From Petrolisthes cinctipes (Eukaryota > Arthropoda > Malacostraca > Decapoda > Porcellanidae): 64,000 nt of DNA. Below the pieces are notes generated by a model. It was given only the letters and a program-made list of their open reading frames with translations, did no database searches and had not been told where the DNA came from. Positions 53,386 to 64,000 of this stretch are shown here, in pieces. The stretch is from assembly GCA_033782935.1 (NCBI GenBank), contig JAWQEG010000490.1:2572001-2636000 (forward strand). Reading direction: 5' to 3'. Within the stretch, counting starts at the first letter, position 1, and the number at the start of each line of letters is the position of its first letter. A program made the position numbers and the translations under genes.

Positions 53386-56300
53386 ATTGAATTTTCGGGT
53401 GTTTTGAGCCTGAATTTGAGATATAAACGGGTACAGAAGATACATGCACATATTGACTTTGGGCATCTAAAATATCGATTTTCAGCATGTTTTGGGCCTG
53501 TATTTTGAAAATACTCTAACACTGAGTAGGCATGTACAGATTGCTTCTGGGACCCCAAAATATTGAATTTTCGGGTGTTTTGAGCCTGAATTTGAGATAT
53601 AAACGGGTACTGAAGATGCATGCACATATCGACTTTTGTGCACCTAAAAGATCGATTTTCAGTATGTTTTGAGCATGTATTTTGAAAATACTCTAACACG
53701 GAGTAGGCATGTACAGATCGCTTCTGGGACCCCTACATATCGAATTTTCGGGTGTTTTGGGACTGAATTTGAGATATCGACTTTTTGGCACCTAAAAGAT
53801 CGATTTTTAGCATGTTTTTAGCCTATATTTTGAAAATATTCTAGCACTGAGTAGGCATGTACAGATTGCTTCTGGGACCCCAAAATATTGAATTTTCGGG
53901 TGTTTTGAGCCTGAATTTGAGATATAAACGGGTAAATAAGATACATGCACATATTGACTTTGGGCACCAAAAATATCGATTTTCAGCATGTTTTGGGCCT
54001 GAATTTTGAAAATACTCTAGCACGGAGTAGGGATGTACAGATCGCTTCTGGGACCCCAAAATATCGAATTTTCGGGTGTTTAGGGCCAGAATTTGAGATA
54101 TAAACGGGTACAGAAGATGCATGCACATATCGACTTTTGGGCACCTGAAAGATCGATTTTCAGTATGTTTTTGGCCTGTATTTTGAAAATACTCTAACAC
54201 GGAGTAGGCATGTACAGATACCTTCTGGGACCTCTAAATATCGAATTTTCGGGTGTTTTGGGACTGAATTTGAGATATCCATTTTTTGGCACCTAAAATG
54301 TCCATTTTTAGCATGTTTTTAGCCTATATTTTGAAAATATTCTAGCACTGTGTAGGCATGTACAGATTGCTTCTGGGACCCCAAAATATTGAATTTTCGG
54401 GTGTTTTGAGCCTGAATTTGAGATATAAACGGGTACAGAAGATATATGCACATATTGACTTTGGGCACCAAAAATATCGATTTTCAGCATGTTTTGGGCC
54501 TGAATTTTGAAAATACTCTAACACTGAGTAGGCATGTACAGATTGCTTCTGGGACCCCAAAATATTGAATTTTCGGGTGTTTTGAGCCTGAATTTGAGAT
54601 ATAAACGGGTACTGAAGATGCATGCACATATCGACTTTTGTGCACCTAAAAGATCGATTTTCAGTATGTTTTGAGCATGTATTTTGAAAATACTCTAACA
54701 CGGAGTAGGCATGTACAGATCGCTTCTGGGACCCCAAAATATCGAATTTTCGGGTGTTTAGGGCCAGAATTTGAGATATAAACAGGTACAGAAGATGCAT
54801 GCACATATCGACTTTTGGGCACCTAAAAGATCGATTTTCAGTATGTTTTTGGCCTGTATTTTGAAAATACTCTAACAAGAATTAGGCATGTACAGATACC
54901 TTCTGGGACCTCTAAATATCGAATTTTCGGGTGTTTTGGGACTGAATTTGATATATCGATTTTTTGGCACCTAAAATGTCTATTTTTAGCATGTTTTTAG
55001 CCTATATTTTGAAAATATTCTAGCACTGTGTAGGCATGTACAGATTGCTTCTGGGACCCCAAAATATTGAATTTTCGGGTGTTTTGAGCCTGAATTTGAG
55101 ATATAAACGGGTACAGAAGATACATGCACATATTGACTTTGGGCATCTAAAATATCGATTTTCAGCATGTTTTGGGCCTGTATTTTGAAAATACTCTAAC
55201 ACTGAGTAGGCATGTACAGATTGCTTCTGGGACCCCAAAATATTGAATTTTCGGGTGTTTTGAGCCTGAATTTGAGATATAAACGGGTACTGAAGATGCA
55301 TGCACATATCGACTTTTGTGCACCTAAAAGATCGATTTTCAGTATGTTTTGAGCATGTATTTTGAAAATACTCTAACACGGAGTAGGCATGTACAGATCG
55401 CTTCTGGGACCCCTACATATCGAATTTTCGGGTGTTTTGGGACTGAATTTGAGATATCGACTTTTTGGCACCTAAAAGATCGATTTTTAGCATGTTTTTA
55501 GCCTATATTTTGAAAATATTCTAGCACTGAGTAGGCATGTACAGATTGCTTCTGGGACCCCAAAATATTGATTTTTCGGGTGTTTTGAGCCTGAATTTGA
55601 GATATAAACGGGTAAATAAGATACATGCACATATTGGCTTTGGGCACCAAAAATATCGATTTTCAGCATGTTTTGGGCCTGAATTTTGAAAATACTCTAG
55701 CACGGAGTAGGGATGTACAGATCGCTTCTGGGACCCCAAAATATCGAATTTTCGGGTGTTTAGGGCCAGAATTTGAGATATAAACGGGTACAGAAGATGC
55801 ATGCACATATCGACTTTTGGGCACCTGAAAGATCGATTTTCAGTATGTTTTTGGCCTGTATTTTGAAAATACTCTAACACGGAGTAGGCATGTACAGATA
55901 CCTTCTGGGACCTCTAAATATCGAATTTTCGGGTGTTTTGGGACTGAATTTGAGATATCGATTTTTTGGCACCTAAAATGTCGATTTTTAGCATGTTTTT
56001 AGCCTATATTTTGAAAATATTCTAGCACTGTGTAGGCATGTACAGATTGCTTCTGGGACCCCAAAATATTGAATTTTCGGGTGTTTTGAGCCTGAATTTG
56101 AGATATAAACGGGTACAGAAGATATATGCACATATTGACTTTGGGCACCAAAAATATCGATTTTCAGCATGTTTTGGGCCTGAATTTTGAAAATACTCTA
56201 ACACGGAGTAGGCATGTACAGATCAATTCTGGGACCCCAAAATATCGAATTTTCGGGCATTTAGGGCCAGAATTTGAGATATAAACGGGTACAGAAGATG

Positions 56301-56568
56301 AATGCAGATATCGACTTTTGGGCCCATAAAAGATCGATTTTCAGTATGTTTTTGGCCTGTATTTTGAAAATACTCTAACACGGAGTAGGCATGTACAGAT
56401 ACCTTCTGGGACCTCTAAATATCGAATTTTCGGGTGTTATGGGACTGAATTTGAGATATCGATTTTTTGGCACCTATAATATCGATTTTTAGCATGTTTT
56501 TAGCCTATATTTTGAAAATATTCTAGCACTGTGTAGGCATGTACAGATTGCTTCTGGGACCCCAAAAT
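53386..56568 (+). repeat. Array segment: II, I(aaataag), 678, II, I(aaataag), I(gatata)
   Basis: Units start at 53386, 53887, 54388 (678 bp, A1-B'-B-C), 55066, 55567 and 56068. The II, I(aaataag), gatata-type triplet occurs twice in succession. In the first copy the third unit is the 678-bp form. Confidence 0.85.
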
Positions 56569-59462
56569 ATTGAATTTTCGGGTGTTTTGAGCCAGAATTT
56601 GAGATATAAACGGGTACAGAAGATACATGCACATATTGACTTTGGGCATCTAAAATATCGATTTTCAGCATGTTTTGGGCCTGTATTTTGAAAATACTCT
56701 AACACTGTACAGATTGCTTCTGGGACCCCAAAATATCGAATTTTCGGGTGTTTTAAACCTGAATTTGAGATATAAACGGGTACTGAAGATGCATGCACAT
56801 ATCGACTTTTGTGCACCTAAAAGATCGATTTTCAGTATGTTTTGAGAATGTATTTTGAAAATACTCTAACACGGAGTAGGCATGTACAGATCGCTTCTGG
56901 GACCCCTACATATCGAATTTTCGGGTGTTTTGGGACTGAATTTGAGATATCGACTTTTTGGCACCTAAAAGATCGATTTTTAGCATGTTTTTAGCCTATA
57001 TTTTGAAAATATTCTAGCACTGAGTAGGCATGTACAGATTGCTTCTGGGACCCCAAAATATTGAATTTTCGGGTGTTTTGAGCCTGAATTTGAGATATAA
57101 ACGGGTACAGAAGATACATGCACATATTGACTTTTGGCATCTAAAATATCGATTTTCAGCATGTTTTGGGCCTGTATTTTGAAAATACTCTAACACTGAG
57201 TAGGCATGTACAGATTGCTTCTGGGACCCAAAAATATTGAATTTTCGGCTGTTTTGAGCCTGAATTTGAGATATAAACGGGTACTGAAGATGCATGCACA
57301 TATCGACTTTTGTGCACCTAAAAGATCGATTTTCAGTATGTTTTGAGCATGTATTTTGAAAATACTCTAACACGGAGTAGGCATGTACAGATTGCTTCTG
57401 GGACCCCAAAATATTGAATTTTCGGGTGTTTTGAGCCTGAATTTGAGATATAAACGGGTACTGAAGATGCATGCACATATCGACTTTTGTGCACCTAAAA
57501 GATCGATTTTCAGTATATTTTGAGCATGTATTTTGAAAATACTCTAACACGGAGTAGGCATGTACAGATCGCTTCTGGGACCCCTAAATATCGAATTTTC
57601 GGGTGTTTTGGGACTGAATTTGAGATATCGATTTTTTGGCACCTAAAATGTCTATTTTTAGCATGTTTTTAGCCTATATTTTGAAAATATTCTAGCACTG
57701 TGTAGGCATGTACAGATTGCTTCTGGGACCCCAAAATATTGAATTTTCGGGTGTTTTGAGCCTAAATTTGAGATATAAACGGGTACAGAAGATACATGCA
57801 CATATTGACTTTGGGCACCAAAAATATCGATTTTCAGCATGTTTTGGGCCTGAATTTTGAAAATACTTTAGCACGGAGTAGGGATGTACAGATCGCTTCT
57901 GGGACCCCAAAATATCGAATTTTCGGGTGTTTAGGGCCAGAATTTGAGATATAAACGGGTACAGAAGATGCATGCACATATCGACTTTCGGCACCTGAAA
58001 GATCGATTTTCAGTATGTTTTTGGCCTGTATTTTGAAAATACTCTAACACGGAGTAGGCACCTATAATATCGATTTTTAGCATGTTTTTAGCCTATATTT
58101 TGAAAATATTCTAGCACTGTGTAGGCATGTACAGATTGCTTCTGGGACCCCAAAATATTGAATTTTCGGGTGTTTTGAGCCTGAATTTGAGATATAAACG
58201 GGTACAGAAGATACATGCACATATTGACTTTGGGCATCTAAAATATCGATTTTCAGCATGTTTTGGGGCTGTATTTTGAAAATACTCTAACACTGTACAG
58301 ATTGCTTCTGGGACCTCTAAATATCGAATTTTTGGGTGTTTTGGGACTGAATTTGAGATATCCATTTTTTGGCACCTAAAATGTCGATTTTTAGCATGTT
58401 TTTAGCCTATATTTTGAAAATATTCTAGCACTGTGTAGGCATGTACAGATTGCTTCTGGGACCCCAAAATATTGAATTTTCGGGTGTTTTGAGCCTGAAA
58501 TTGAGATATAAACGGGTACAGAAGATACATGCACATATTGACTTTGGGCACCAAAAATATCGATTTTCAGCATGTTTTGGGCCTGAATTTTGAAAATACT
58601 CTAACACGGAGTAGGCATGTACAGATCGCTTCTGGGACCCCAAAATATCGAATTTTCGGGCATTTAGGGCCAGAATTTGAGATATAAACGGGTACAGAAG
58701 ATGAATGCACATATCGACTTTTGGGCCCCTAAAAGATCGATTTTCAGTATGTTTTTGGCCTGTATTTTGAAAATACTCTAACACGGAGTAGGCATGTACA
58801 GATACCTTCTGGGACCTCTAAATATCAAATTTTCGGGTGTTATGGGACTGAATTTGAGATATCGATTTTTTGGCACCTATAATATCGATTTTTAGCATGT
58901 TTTTAGCCTATATTTTGAAAATATTCTAGCACTGTGTAGGCATGTACAGATTGCTTCTGGGACCCCAAAATATTGAATTTTCGGGTGTTTTGAGCCTGAA
59001 TTTGAGATATAAACGGGTACAGAAGATACATGCACATATTGACTTTGTTCATCTAAAATATCGATTTTCAGCATGTTTTGGGCCTGTATTTTGAAAATAC
59101 TCTAACACTGTACAGATTGCTTCTGGGACCCAAAAATATCGAATTCTCGGGTGTTTTAAGCCTGAATTTGAGATATAAACGGGTACTGAAGATGCATGCA
59201 CATATCGACTTTTGTGCACCTAAAAGATCGATTTTCAGTATGTTTTGAGAATGTATTTTGAAAATACTCTAACACGGAGTAGGCATGTACAGTTTGCTTT
59301 TGGGACCCCTGCATATCGAACTTTCGGGTGTTTTGGGACTGAATTTGAGATATCGACTTTTTGGCACCTAAAAGATCGATTTTTAGCATGTTTTTAGCCT
59401 ATATTTTGAAAATATTCTAGCACTGAGTAGGCATGTACAGATTGCTTCTGGGACCCCAAAAT
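56569..59462 (+). repeat. Rearranged segment: 491, 678, 419, 314, I, 491
   Basis: Units start at 56569 (10-bp loss near 56,704), 57060 (A2-B'-B'-C), 57738 (419 bp), 58157 (314 bp), 58471 (gcattta marker) and 58972 (10-bp loss near 59,107). From 58,157 on it matches block beta at 13,619-14,924, including the rare gaattctcggg at 14,604 and 59,146. This is the densest run of rearranged units in the window. Confidence 0.86.
57738..58156 (+). repeat. Internally deleted unit, 419 bp
   Basis: An 82-bp deletion joins ggagtaggca of the B end to cctataatatcg of the C middle (58,057-58,060). Both sides of the joint carry ggca, so this is a short-homology deletion. Confidence 0.86.
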
Positions 59463-62400
59463 ATTGAATTTTCGGGTGTTTTGAGCCTGAATTTGAGATA
59501 TAAACGGGTACAGAAGATATATGCACATATTGACTTTTGGCATCTAAAATATCGATTTTCAGCATGTTTTGGGCCTGTATTTTGAAAATACTCTAACACT
59601 GAGTAGGCATGTACAGATTGCTTCTGGGACCCCAAAATATTGAATTTTCGGGTGTTTTGAGCCTGAATTTGAGATATAAACGGGTACTGAAGATGCATGC
59701 ACATATCGACTTTTGTGCACCTAAAAGATCGATTTTCAGTATGTTTTGAGCATGTATTTTGAAAATACTCTAACACGTAGTAGGCATGTACAGATCGCTT
59801 CTGGGACCCCTAAATATCGAATTTTCGGGTGTTTTGGGACTGAATTTGAGATATCGACTTTTTAGCACCTAAAAGATCGATTTTTAGCATGTTTTTAGCC
59901 TATATTTTGAAAATATTCTAGCACTGAGTAGGCATGTACAGATTGCTTCTGGGACCCCAAAATATTGATTTTTCGGGTGTTTTGAGCCTGAATTTGAGAT
60001 ATAAACGGGTACAGAAGATACATGCACATATTGACTTTGGGCACCAAAAATATCGATTTTCAGCATGTTTTGGGCCTGAATTTTGAAAATACTCTAACAC
60101 GGAGTAGGCGTGTACAGATCGCTTCTGGGACCCCAAAATATCGAATTTTCGGGTGTTTAGGGCCAGAATTTGAGATATAAACGGGTACAGAAGATGCATG
60201 CACATATCGACTTTTGGGCACCTAAAAGATCGATTTTCAGTATGTTTTTGGCCTGTATTTTGAAAATACTCTAACACGGAGTAGGCATGTACAGATACCT
60301 TCTGGGACCTCTAAATATCGAATTTTCGGGTGTTTTGGGACTGAATTTGAGATATCGATTTTTTGGCACCTAAAATGTCGATTTTTAGCATGTTTTTAGC
60401 CTATATTTTGAAAATATTCTAGCACTGAGTAGGCATGTACAGATTACTTCAGAAACCCCAAAATATTGAATTTTCGGGTGTTTTGAGCCTGAATTTGAGA
60501 TATAAACGGGTACAGAAGATACATGCTCATATTGACTTTGGGCACCAAAAATATCGATTTTCAGCATGTTTTGGGCCTGAATTTTGAAAATACTCTAACA
60601 CGGAGTAGGCATGTACAGATCGCTTCTGGGACCCCAAAATATCGAATTTTCGGGAGTTTAGGGCCAGAATTTGAGATATAAAAGGGTATAGAAGATGAAC
60701 GCACATATCGACTTTTGGGCACCTAAAAGATCGATTTTCAGTATGTTTTTGGCCTGTATTTTGAAAATACTCTAACACGGAGTAGGCATGTACAGATCGC
60801 TTCTGGGACCCCTAAATATCGAATTTTTCGGTGTTTTGGGACTGAATTTGAGATATCGACTTTTTGGCACCTAAAAGATCGATTTTTAGCATGTTTTTAG
60901 CCTATATTTTGAAAATATTCTAGCACTGAGTAGGCATGTACAGATTGCTTCTGGGACCCCAAAATATTGAATTTTCGGGTGTTTTGAGCCTGAATTTGAG
61001 ATATAAACGGGTACAGAAGATACATGCACATATTGACTTTGAGCACCAAAAATATCGATTTTCAGCATGTTTTGGGCCTGAATTTTGAAAATACTCTAAC
61101 ACGGAGTAGGCATGTACAGATCGCTTCTGGGACCCCAAAATATCGAATTTTCGGGTGTTTAGGGCCAGAATTTGAGATATAAACGGGTACAGAAGATGCA
61201 TGCACATATCGACTTTTGGGCACCTAAAAGATCGATTTTCAGTATGTTTTTGGCCTGTATTTTGAAAATGCTCTAACACGGAGTAGGCATGTACAGATAC
61301 CTTCTGGGACCTCTAAATATCGAATTTTCGGGTGTTTTGGGACTGAATTTGAGATATCGATTTTTTGACACCTAAAATGTCGATTTTTAGCATGTTTTTA
61401 GCATATATTTTGAAAATATTCTAGCACTGTGTAGGCATGTACAGATTGCTTCTGGGACCCCAAAATATTGAATTTTCGGGTGTTTTGAGCCTGAATTTGA
61501 GATATAAACGGGTACAGAAGATACATGCACATATTGACTTTGGGCATCTAAAATATCGATTTTCAGCATGTTTTGGGCCTGTATTTTGAAAATACTCTAA
61601 CACTGAGTAGGCATGTACAGATTGCTTCTGGGACCCCAAAATATTGAATTTTCGGGTGTTTTGAGGCTGAATTTGAGATATAAACGGGTACTGAAGATGC
61701 ATGCACATATCGACTTTTGTGCACCTAAAAGATCGATTTTCAGTATGTTTTGAGCATGTATTTTGAAAATACTCTAACACGGAGTAGGCATGTACAGATC
61801 GCTTCTGGGACCCCTAAATATCGAATTTTCGGGTGTTTTGGGACTGAATTTGAGATATCGACTTTTTGGCACCTAAAAGATCGATTTTTAGCATGTTTTT
61901 AGCCTATATTTTGAAAATATTCTAGCACTGAGTAGGCATGTACAGATTGCTTCTGGGACCCCAAAATATTGAATTTTCGGGTGTTTTGAGCCTGAATTTG
62001 AGATATAAACGGGTACAGAAGATACATGCACATATTGACTTTGGGCACCAAAAATATCGATTTTCAGCATGTTTTGGGCCTGAATTTTGAAAATACTCTA
62101 ACACGGAGTAGGCATGTACAGATCGCTTCTGGGACCCCAAAATATCGAATTTTCGGGTGTTTAGGGCCAGAATTTGAGATATAAACGGGTACAGAAGATG
62201 CATGCACATATCGAATTTTTGGCACCTAAAAGATGGATTTTCAGTATGTTTTTGGCCTGTATTTTGAAAATACTCTAACACGGAGTAGTCATGTACAGAT
62301 ACCTTCTGGGACCTTTAAATATCGAATTTTCGGGTGTTTTGGGACTGAATTTGAGATATCGACTTTTTGGCACCTAAAAGATCGATTTTTAGCATGTTTT

Positions 62401-63822
62401 TAGCCTATATTTTGAAAATATTCTAGCACTGAGTAGGCATGTACAGATTGCTTCTGGGACCCCAAAATATTGAATTTTCGGGTGTTTTGAGCCTGAATTT
62501 GAGATATAAACGGGTACAGAAGATACATGCACATATTGACTTTGGGCATCTAAAATATCGATTTTCAGCATGTTTTGGGCCTGTATTTTGAAAATACTCT
62601 AACACTGAGTAGGCATGTACAGATTGCTTCTGGGACCCCAAAATATTGAATTTTCGGGTGTTTTGAGGCTGAATTTGAGATATAAACGGGTACTGAAGAT
62701 GCATGCACATATCGACTTTTGTGTACCTAAAAGATCGATTTTCAGTATGTTTTGAGCATGTATTTTGAAAATACTCTAACACGGAGTAGGCATGTACAGA
62801 TCGCTTCTGGGACCCCTAAATATCGAATTTTCGGGTGTTTTGGGACTGAATTTGAGATATCGACTTTTTGGCACCTAAAAGATCGATTTTTAGCATGTTT
62901 TTAGCCTATATTTTGAAAATATTCTAGCACTGAGTAGGCATGTACAGATTGCTTCTGGGACCCCAAAATATTGAATTGTCGGGTGTTTTGAGCCTGAATT
63001 TGAGATATAAACGGGTACAGAAGATACATGCACATATTGACTTTGGGCACCAAAAATATCGATTTTCAGCATGTTTTGGGCCTGAATTTTGAAAATACTC
63101 TAACACGGAGTAGGCATGTACAGATCGCTTCTGGGACCCCAAAATATCGAATTTTCGGGTGTTTAGGGCCAGAATTTGAGATATAAACGGGTACAGAAGA
63201 TGCATGCACATATCGACTTTTGGGCACCTAAAAGATCGATTTTCAGTATGTTTTTGGCCTGTATTTTGAAAATACTCTAACACGGAGTAGTCATGTACAG
63301 ATACCTTCTGGGACCTCTAAATATCGAATTTTCGGGTGTTTTGGGACTGAATTTGAGATATCGACTTTTTGGCACCTAAAAGATCGATTTTTAGCATGTT
63401 TTTAGCCTATATTTTGAAAATATTCTAGCACTGAGTAGGCATGTACAGATTGCTTCTGGGACCCCAAAATATTGAATTTTCGGGTGTTTTGAGCCTGAAT
63501 TTGAGATATAAACGGGTACAGAAGATACATGCACATATTGACTTTGGGCACCAAAAATATCGATTTTCAGCATGTTTTGGGCCTGAATTTTGAAAATACT
63601 CTAACACGGAGTAGGCATGTACAGATCGCTTCTGGGACCCCAAAATATCGAATTTTCGGGTGTTTAGGGCCAGAATTTGAGATATAAACGGGTACAGAAG
63701 ATGCATGCACATATCGACTTTTGGGCACCTAAAAGATGGATTTTCAGTATGTTTTTGGCCTGTATTTTGAAAATACTCTAACACGGAGTAGTCATGTACA
63801 GATACCTTCTGGGACCTCTAAA
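59463..63822 (+). repeat. Regular distal units up to the array boundary
   Basis: Units start at 59463, 59964, 60465, 60966, 61467, 61968, 62469, 62970 and 63471 (cut at 63,822 inside the third monomer junction). All are 501 bp or within a base of it. The last few share agtagtcatg (near 62,287, 63,289, 63,790) and agatggatttt (near 62,231, 63,736). The terminal units are no more degenerate than those in the middle. Confidence 0.88.
61467..61967 (+). repeat. Reference unit, type II (A2-B'-C), 501 bp
   Basis: Subunits are 61467-61554, 61555-61642, 61643-61731, 61732-61819, 61820-61879 and 61880-61967 (88, 88, 89, 88, 60, 88 bp). Type II is recognised by gggcatctaaaatatcg, cctgtattttg and aacactgag in A2, and by gtactgaag and tttgtgcacc in B'. 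Confidence 0.92.
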
Positions 63823-63836
63823 TTAGTGCATTTGTC

Positions 63837-63851
63837 GCGGCTTCTAGCCGC
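63837..63851 (-). other. Terminal hairpin of the Helitron-like element
   Basis: gcggct-tct-agccgc is a perfect 6-bp stem with a 3-nt loop. On the minus strand it sits 10 nt before CTAA, the position where the replication-termination hairpin of Helitrons lies. Confidence 0.65.
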
Positions 63852-63866
63852 TTAAATTGTATTTAT

Positions 63867-63893
63867 TGGTTTGTGAAACCAGTACAGCTGGTT
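63867..63893. other. Two overlapping, mutually exclusive hairpins
   Basis: tggttt-gtg-aaacca (63,867-63,881) and aaccag-tacag-ctggtt (63,877-63,893) share the arm aacca, so only one can form at a time. Function unknown. They lie subterminally in the putative Helitron. The rest of 63,894-64,000 shows no recognisable feature. Confidence 0.45.
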
Positions 63894-64000
63894 GCTATAG
63901 AATAGGCCCCTTCACAAGCCCAGGCCCCGTGTAGGCATAATCTGGGTTGGAAGGGTCAATTCCGTGACGTTCATCAGAAGTAAATAAAATTCAAATCTGG

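Larger units (their letters stand above)
1..63822. repeat. Satellite DNA array, 501-bp higher-order unit, about 127 copies
   Basis: A conserved landmark (tta of tttttagcatgttttt, in monomer C) recurs from 431 to 63,391, in most cases 500-502 bp apart. Examples are 431, 932, 1433, 1934 and then 4750, 5251, 5752, 6253, 6754. All copies point the same way, and I saw no inverted segment, foreign insertion or microsatellite inside the array. Units are AT-rich (roughly a third G+C by hand) and differ from each other by only a few substitutions or short indels. Typical satellite DNA of this kind is non-coding heterochromatin, maintained by unequal exchange and gene conversion. I do not recognise the family. 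The monomer lengths (176/177 bp) are close to a nucleosome repeat, as in many plant and animal satellites. The array already runs at base 1, so its left end is outside the window. Confidence 0.97.
63823..64000 (-). mobile_element. Partial Helitron-like element, 3' end
   Basis: At 63,823 the satellite stops abruptly and unrelated sequence begins. Read on the minus strand, this sequence ends with CTAA (63,823-63,826), preceded by 10 nt (63,827-63,836) and a perfect GC-rich hairpin (63,837-63,851), and is followed by tttagagg of the satellite. Helitron 3' ends characteristically carry CTRR with a short GC-rich hairpin about 10-12 nt upstream, and insert between A and T without target duplication. 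The uninterrupted satellite reads a|tttagagg here, so the joint is exactly at an A|T step. No Rep/helicase coding sequence is visible in 178 bp, and the 5' TC end would lie outside the window. The alternative is a natural array edge with a chance resemblance. Confidence 0.6.

Noticed and set aside
431..63784. Hundreds of short open frames, mainly minus strand (60, 119, 130, 178 and up to 216 aa)
   Set aside because: They recur with the 501-bp period, overlap in two frames on the same strand, start and stop at repeat landmarks, and are broken by 1-, 4-, 10-, 19- and 32-bp indels without frame conservation. They resemble no protein I know. I list none as genes.
1..63822. CRISPR array
   Set aside because: The repeats are contiguous and long, and the intervals are themselves repeated. 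There are no unique spacers.
63983..63988. aataaa as a polyadenylation signal
   Set aside because: An isolated match in AT-rich sequence with no open frame or transcript evidence in the 178-bp tail.
63824..64000. Gene fragment, tRNA or rRNA in the right-hand tail
   Set aside because: No open frame of meaningful length, no cloverleaf and no rRNA-like motif was recognised.

Overview
The window is almost entirely one uninterrupted, head-to-tail satellite DNA array (1 to about 63,822). A short stretch of unrelated sequence follows at the right edge (63,823-64,000). I find no protein-coding gene, tRNA, rRNA or CRISPR array. The many small open frames, mostly on the minus strand, are the same repeat read again and again.

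The array has several nested levels. The common period is 501 bp, and I count about 127 copies from a conserved landmark (first at 431, last at 63,391). Each 501-bp unit holds three monomers: A (176 bp), B (177 bp) and C (148 bp). Each monomer is itself two diverged copies of a subunit of about 88 bp, so a unit reads 88+88+89+88+60+88 bp. The 60-bp subunit differs from its neighbours by one clean 29-bp loss. Two main unit types alternate irregularly: type I (A1-B-C) and type II (A2-B'-C). Variant units have gained or lost whole monomers (678, 646, 659, 419, 325, 324 and 314 bp) or carry recurring small deletions of 10, 19, 4 or 1 bp.

Above the 501-bp level, blocks of 2 to 5 units recur. Examples are 3.15-5.3 / 17.6-19.8 / 21.9-24.1 kb, 12.1-14.6 / 29.4-31.8 kb with a partial copy at 58.2-59.5 kb, 24.1-26.7 / 27.2-29.9 kb, 7.3-9.1 / 48.7-50.5 kb, and a clear five-unit super-repeat at 32.7-41.7 kb. 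All units point the same way, and no transposon interrupts the 63.8 kb.

The right boundary is abrupt. The last 178 bp look like the 3' end of a Helitron on the minus strand: a CTAA terminus, 10 nt, then a GC-rich hairpin with a 6-bp stem, placed exactly at an A|T step of the satellite. The satellite may therefore resume beyond the window.

Organism: a eukaryote. Nucleosome-sized monomers in a long higher-order array, next to a Helitron-like end, fit plant heterochromatin best, but this is inference. I do not recognise the satellite family and cannot tell from sequence alone whether it is centromeric, pericentromeric or subtelomeric. Domain coordinates below use the phase in which a unit starts at the attga of monomer A.
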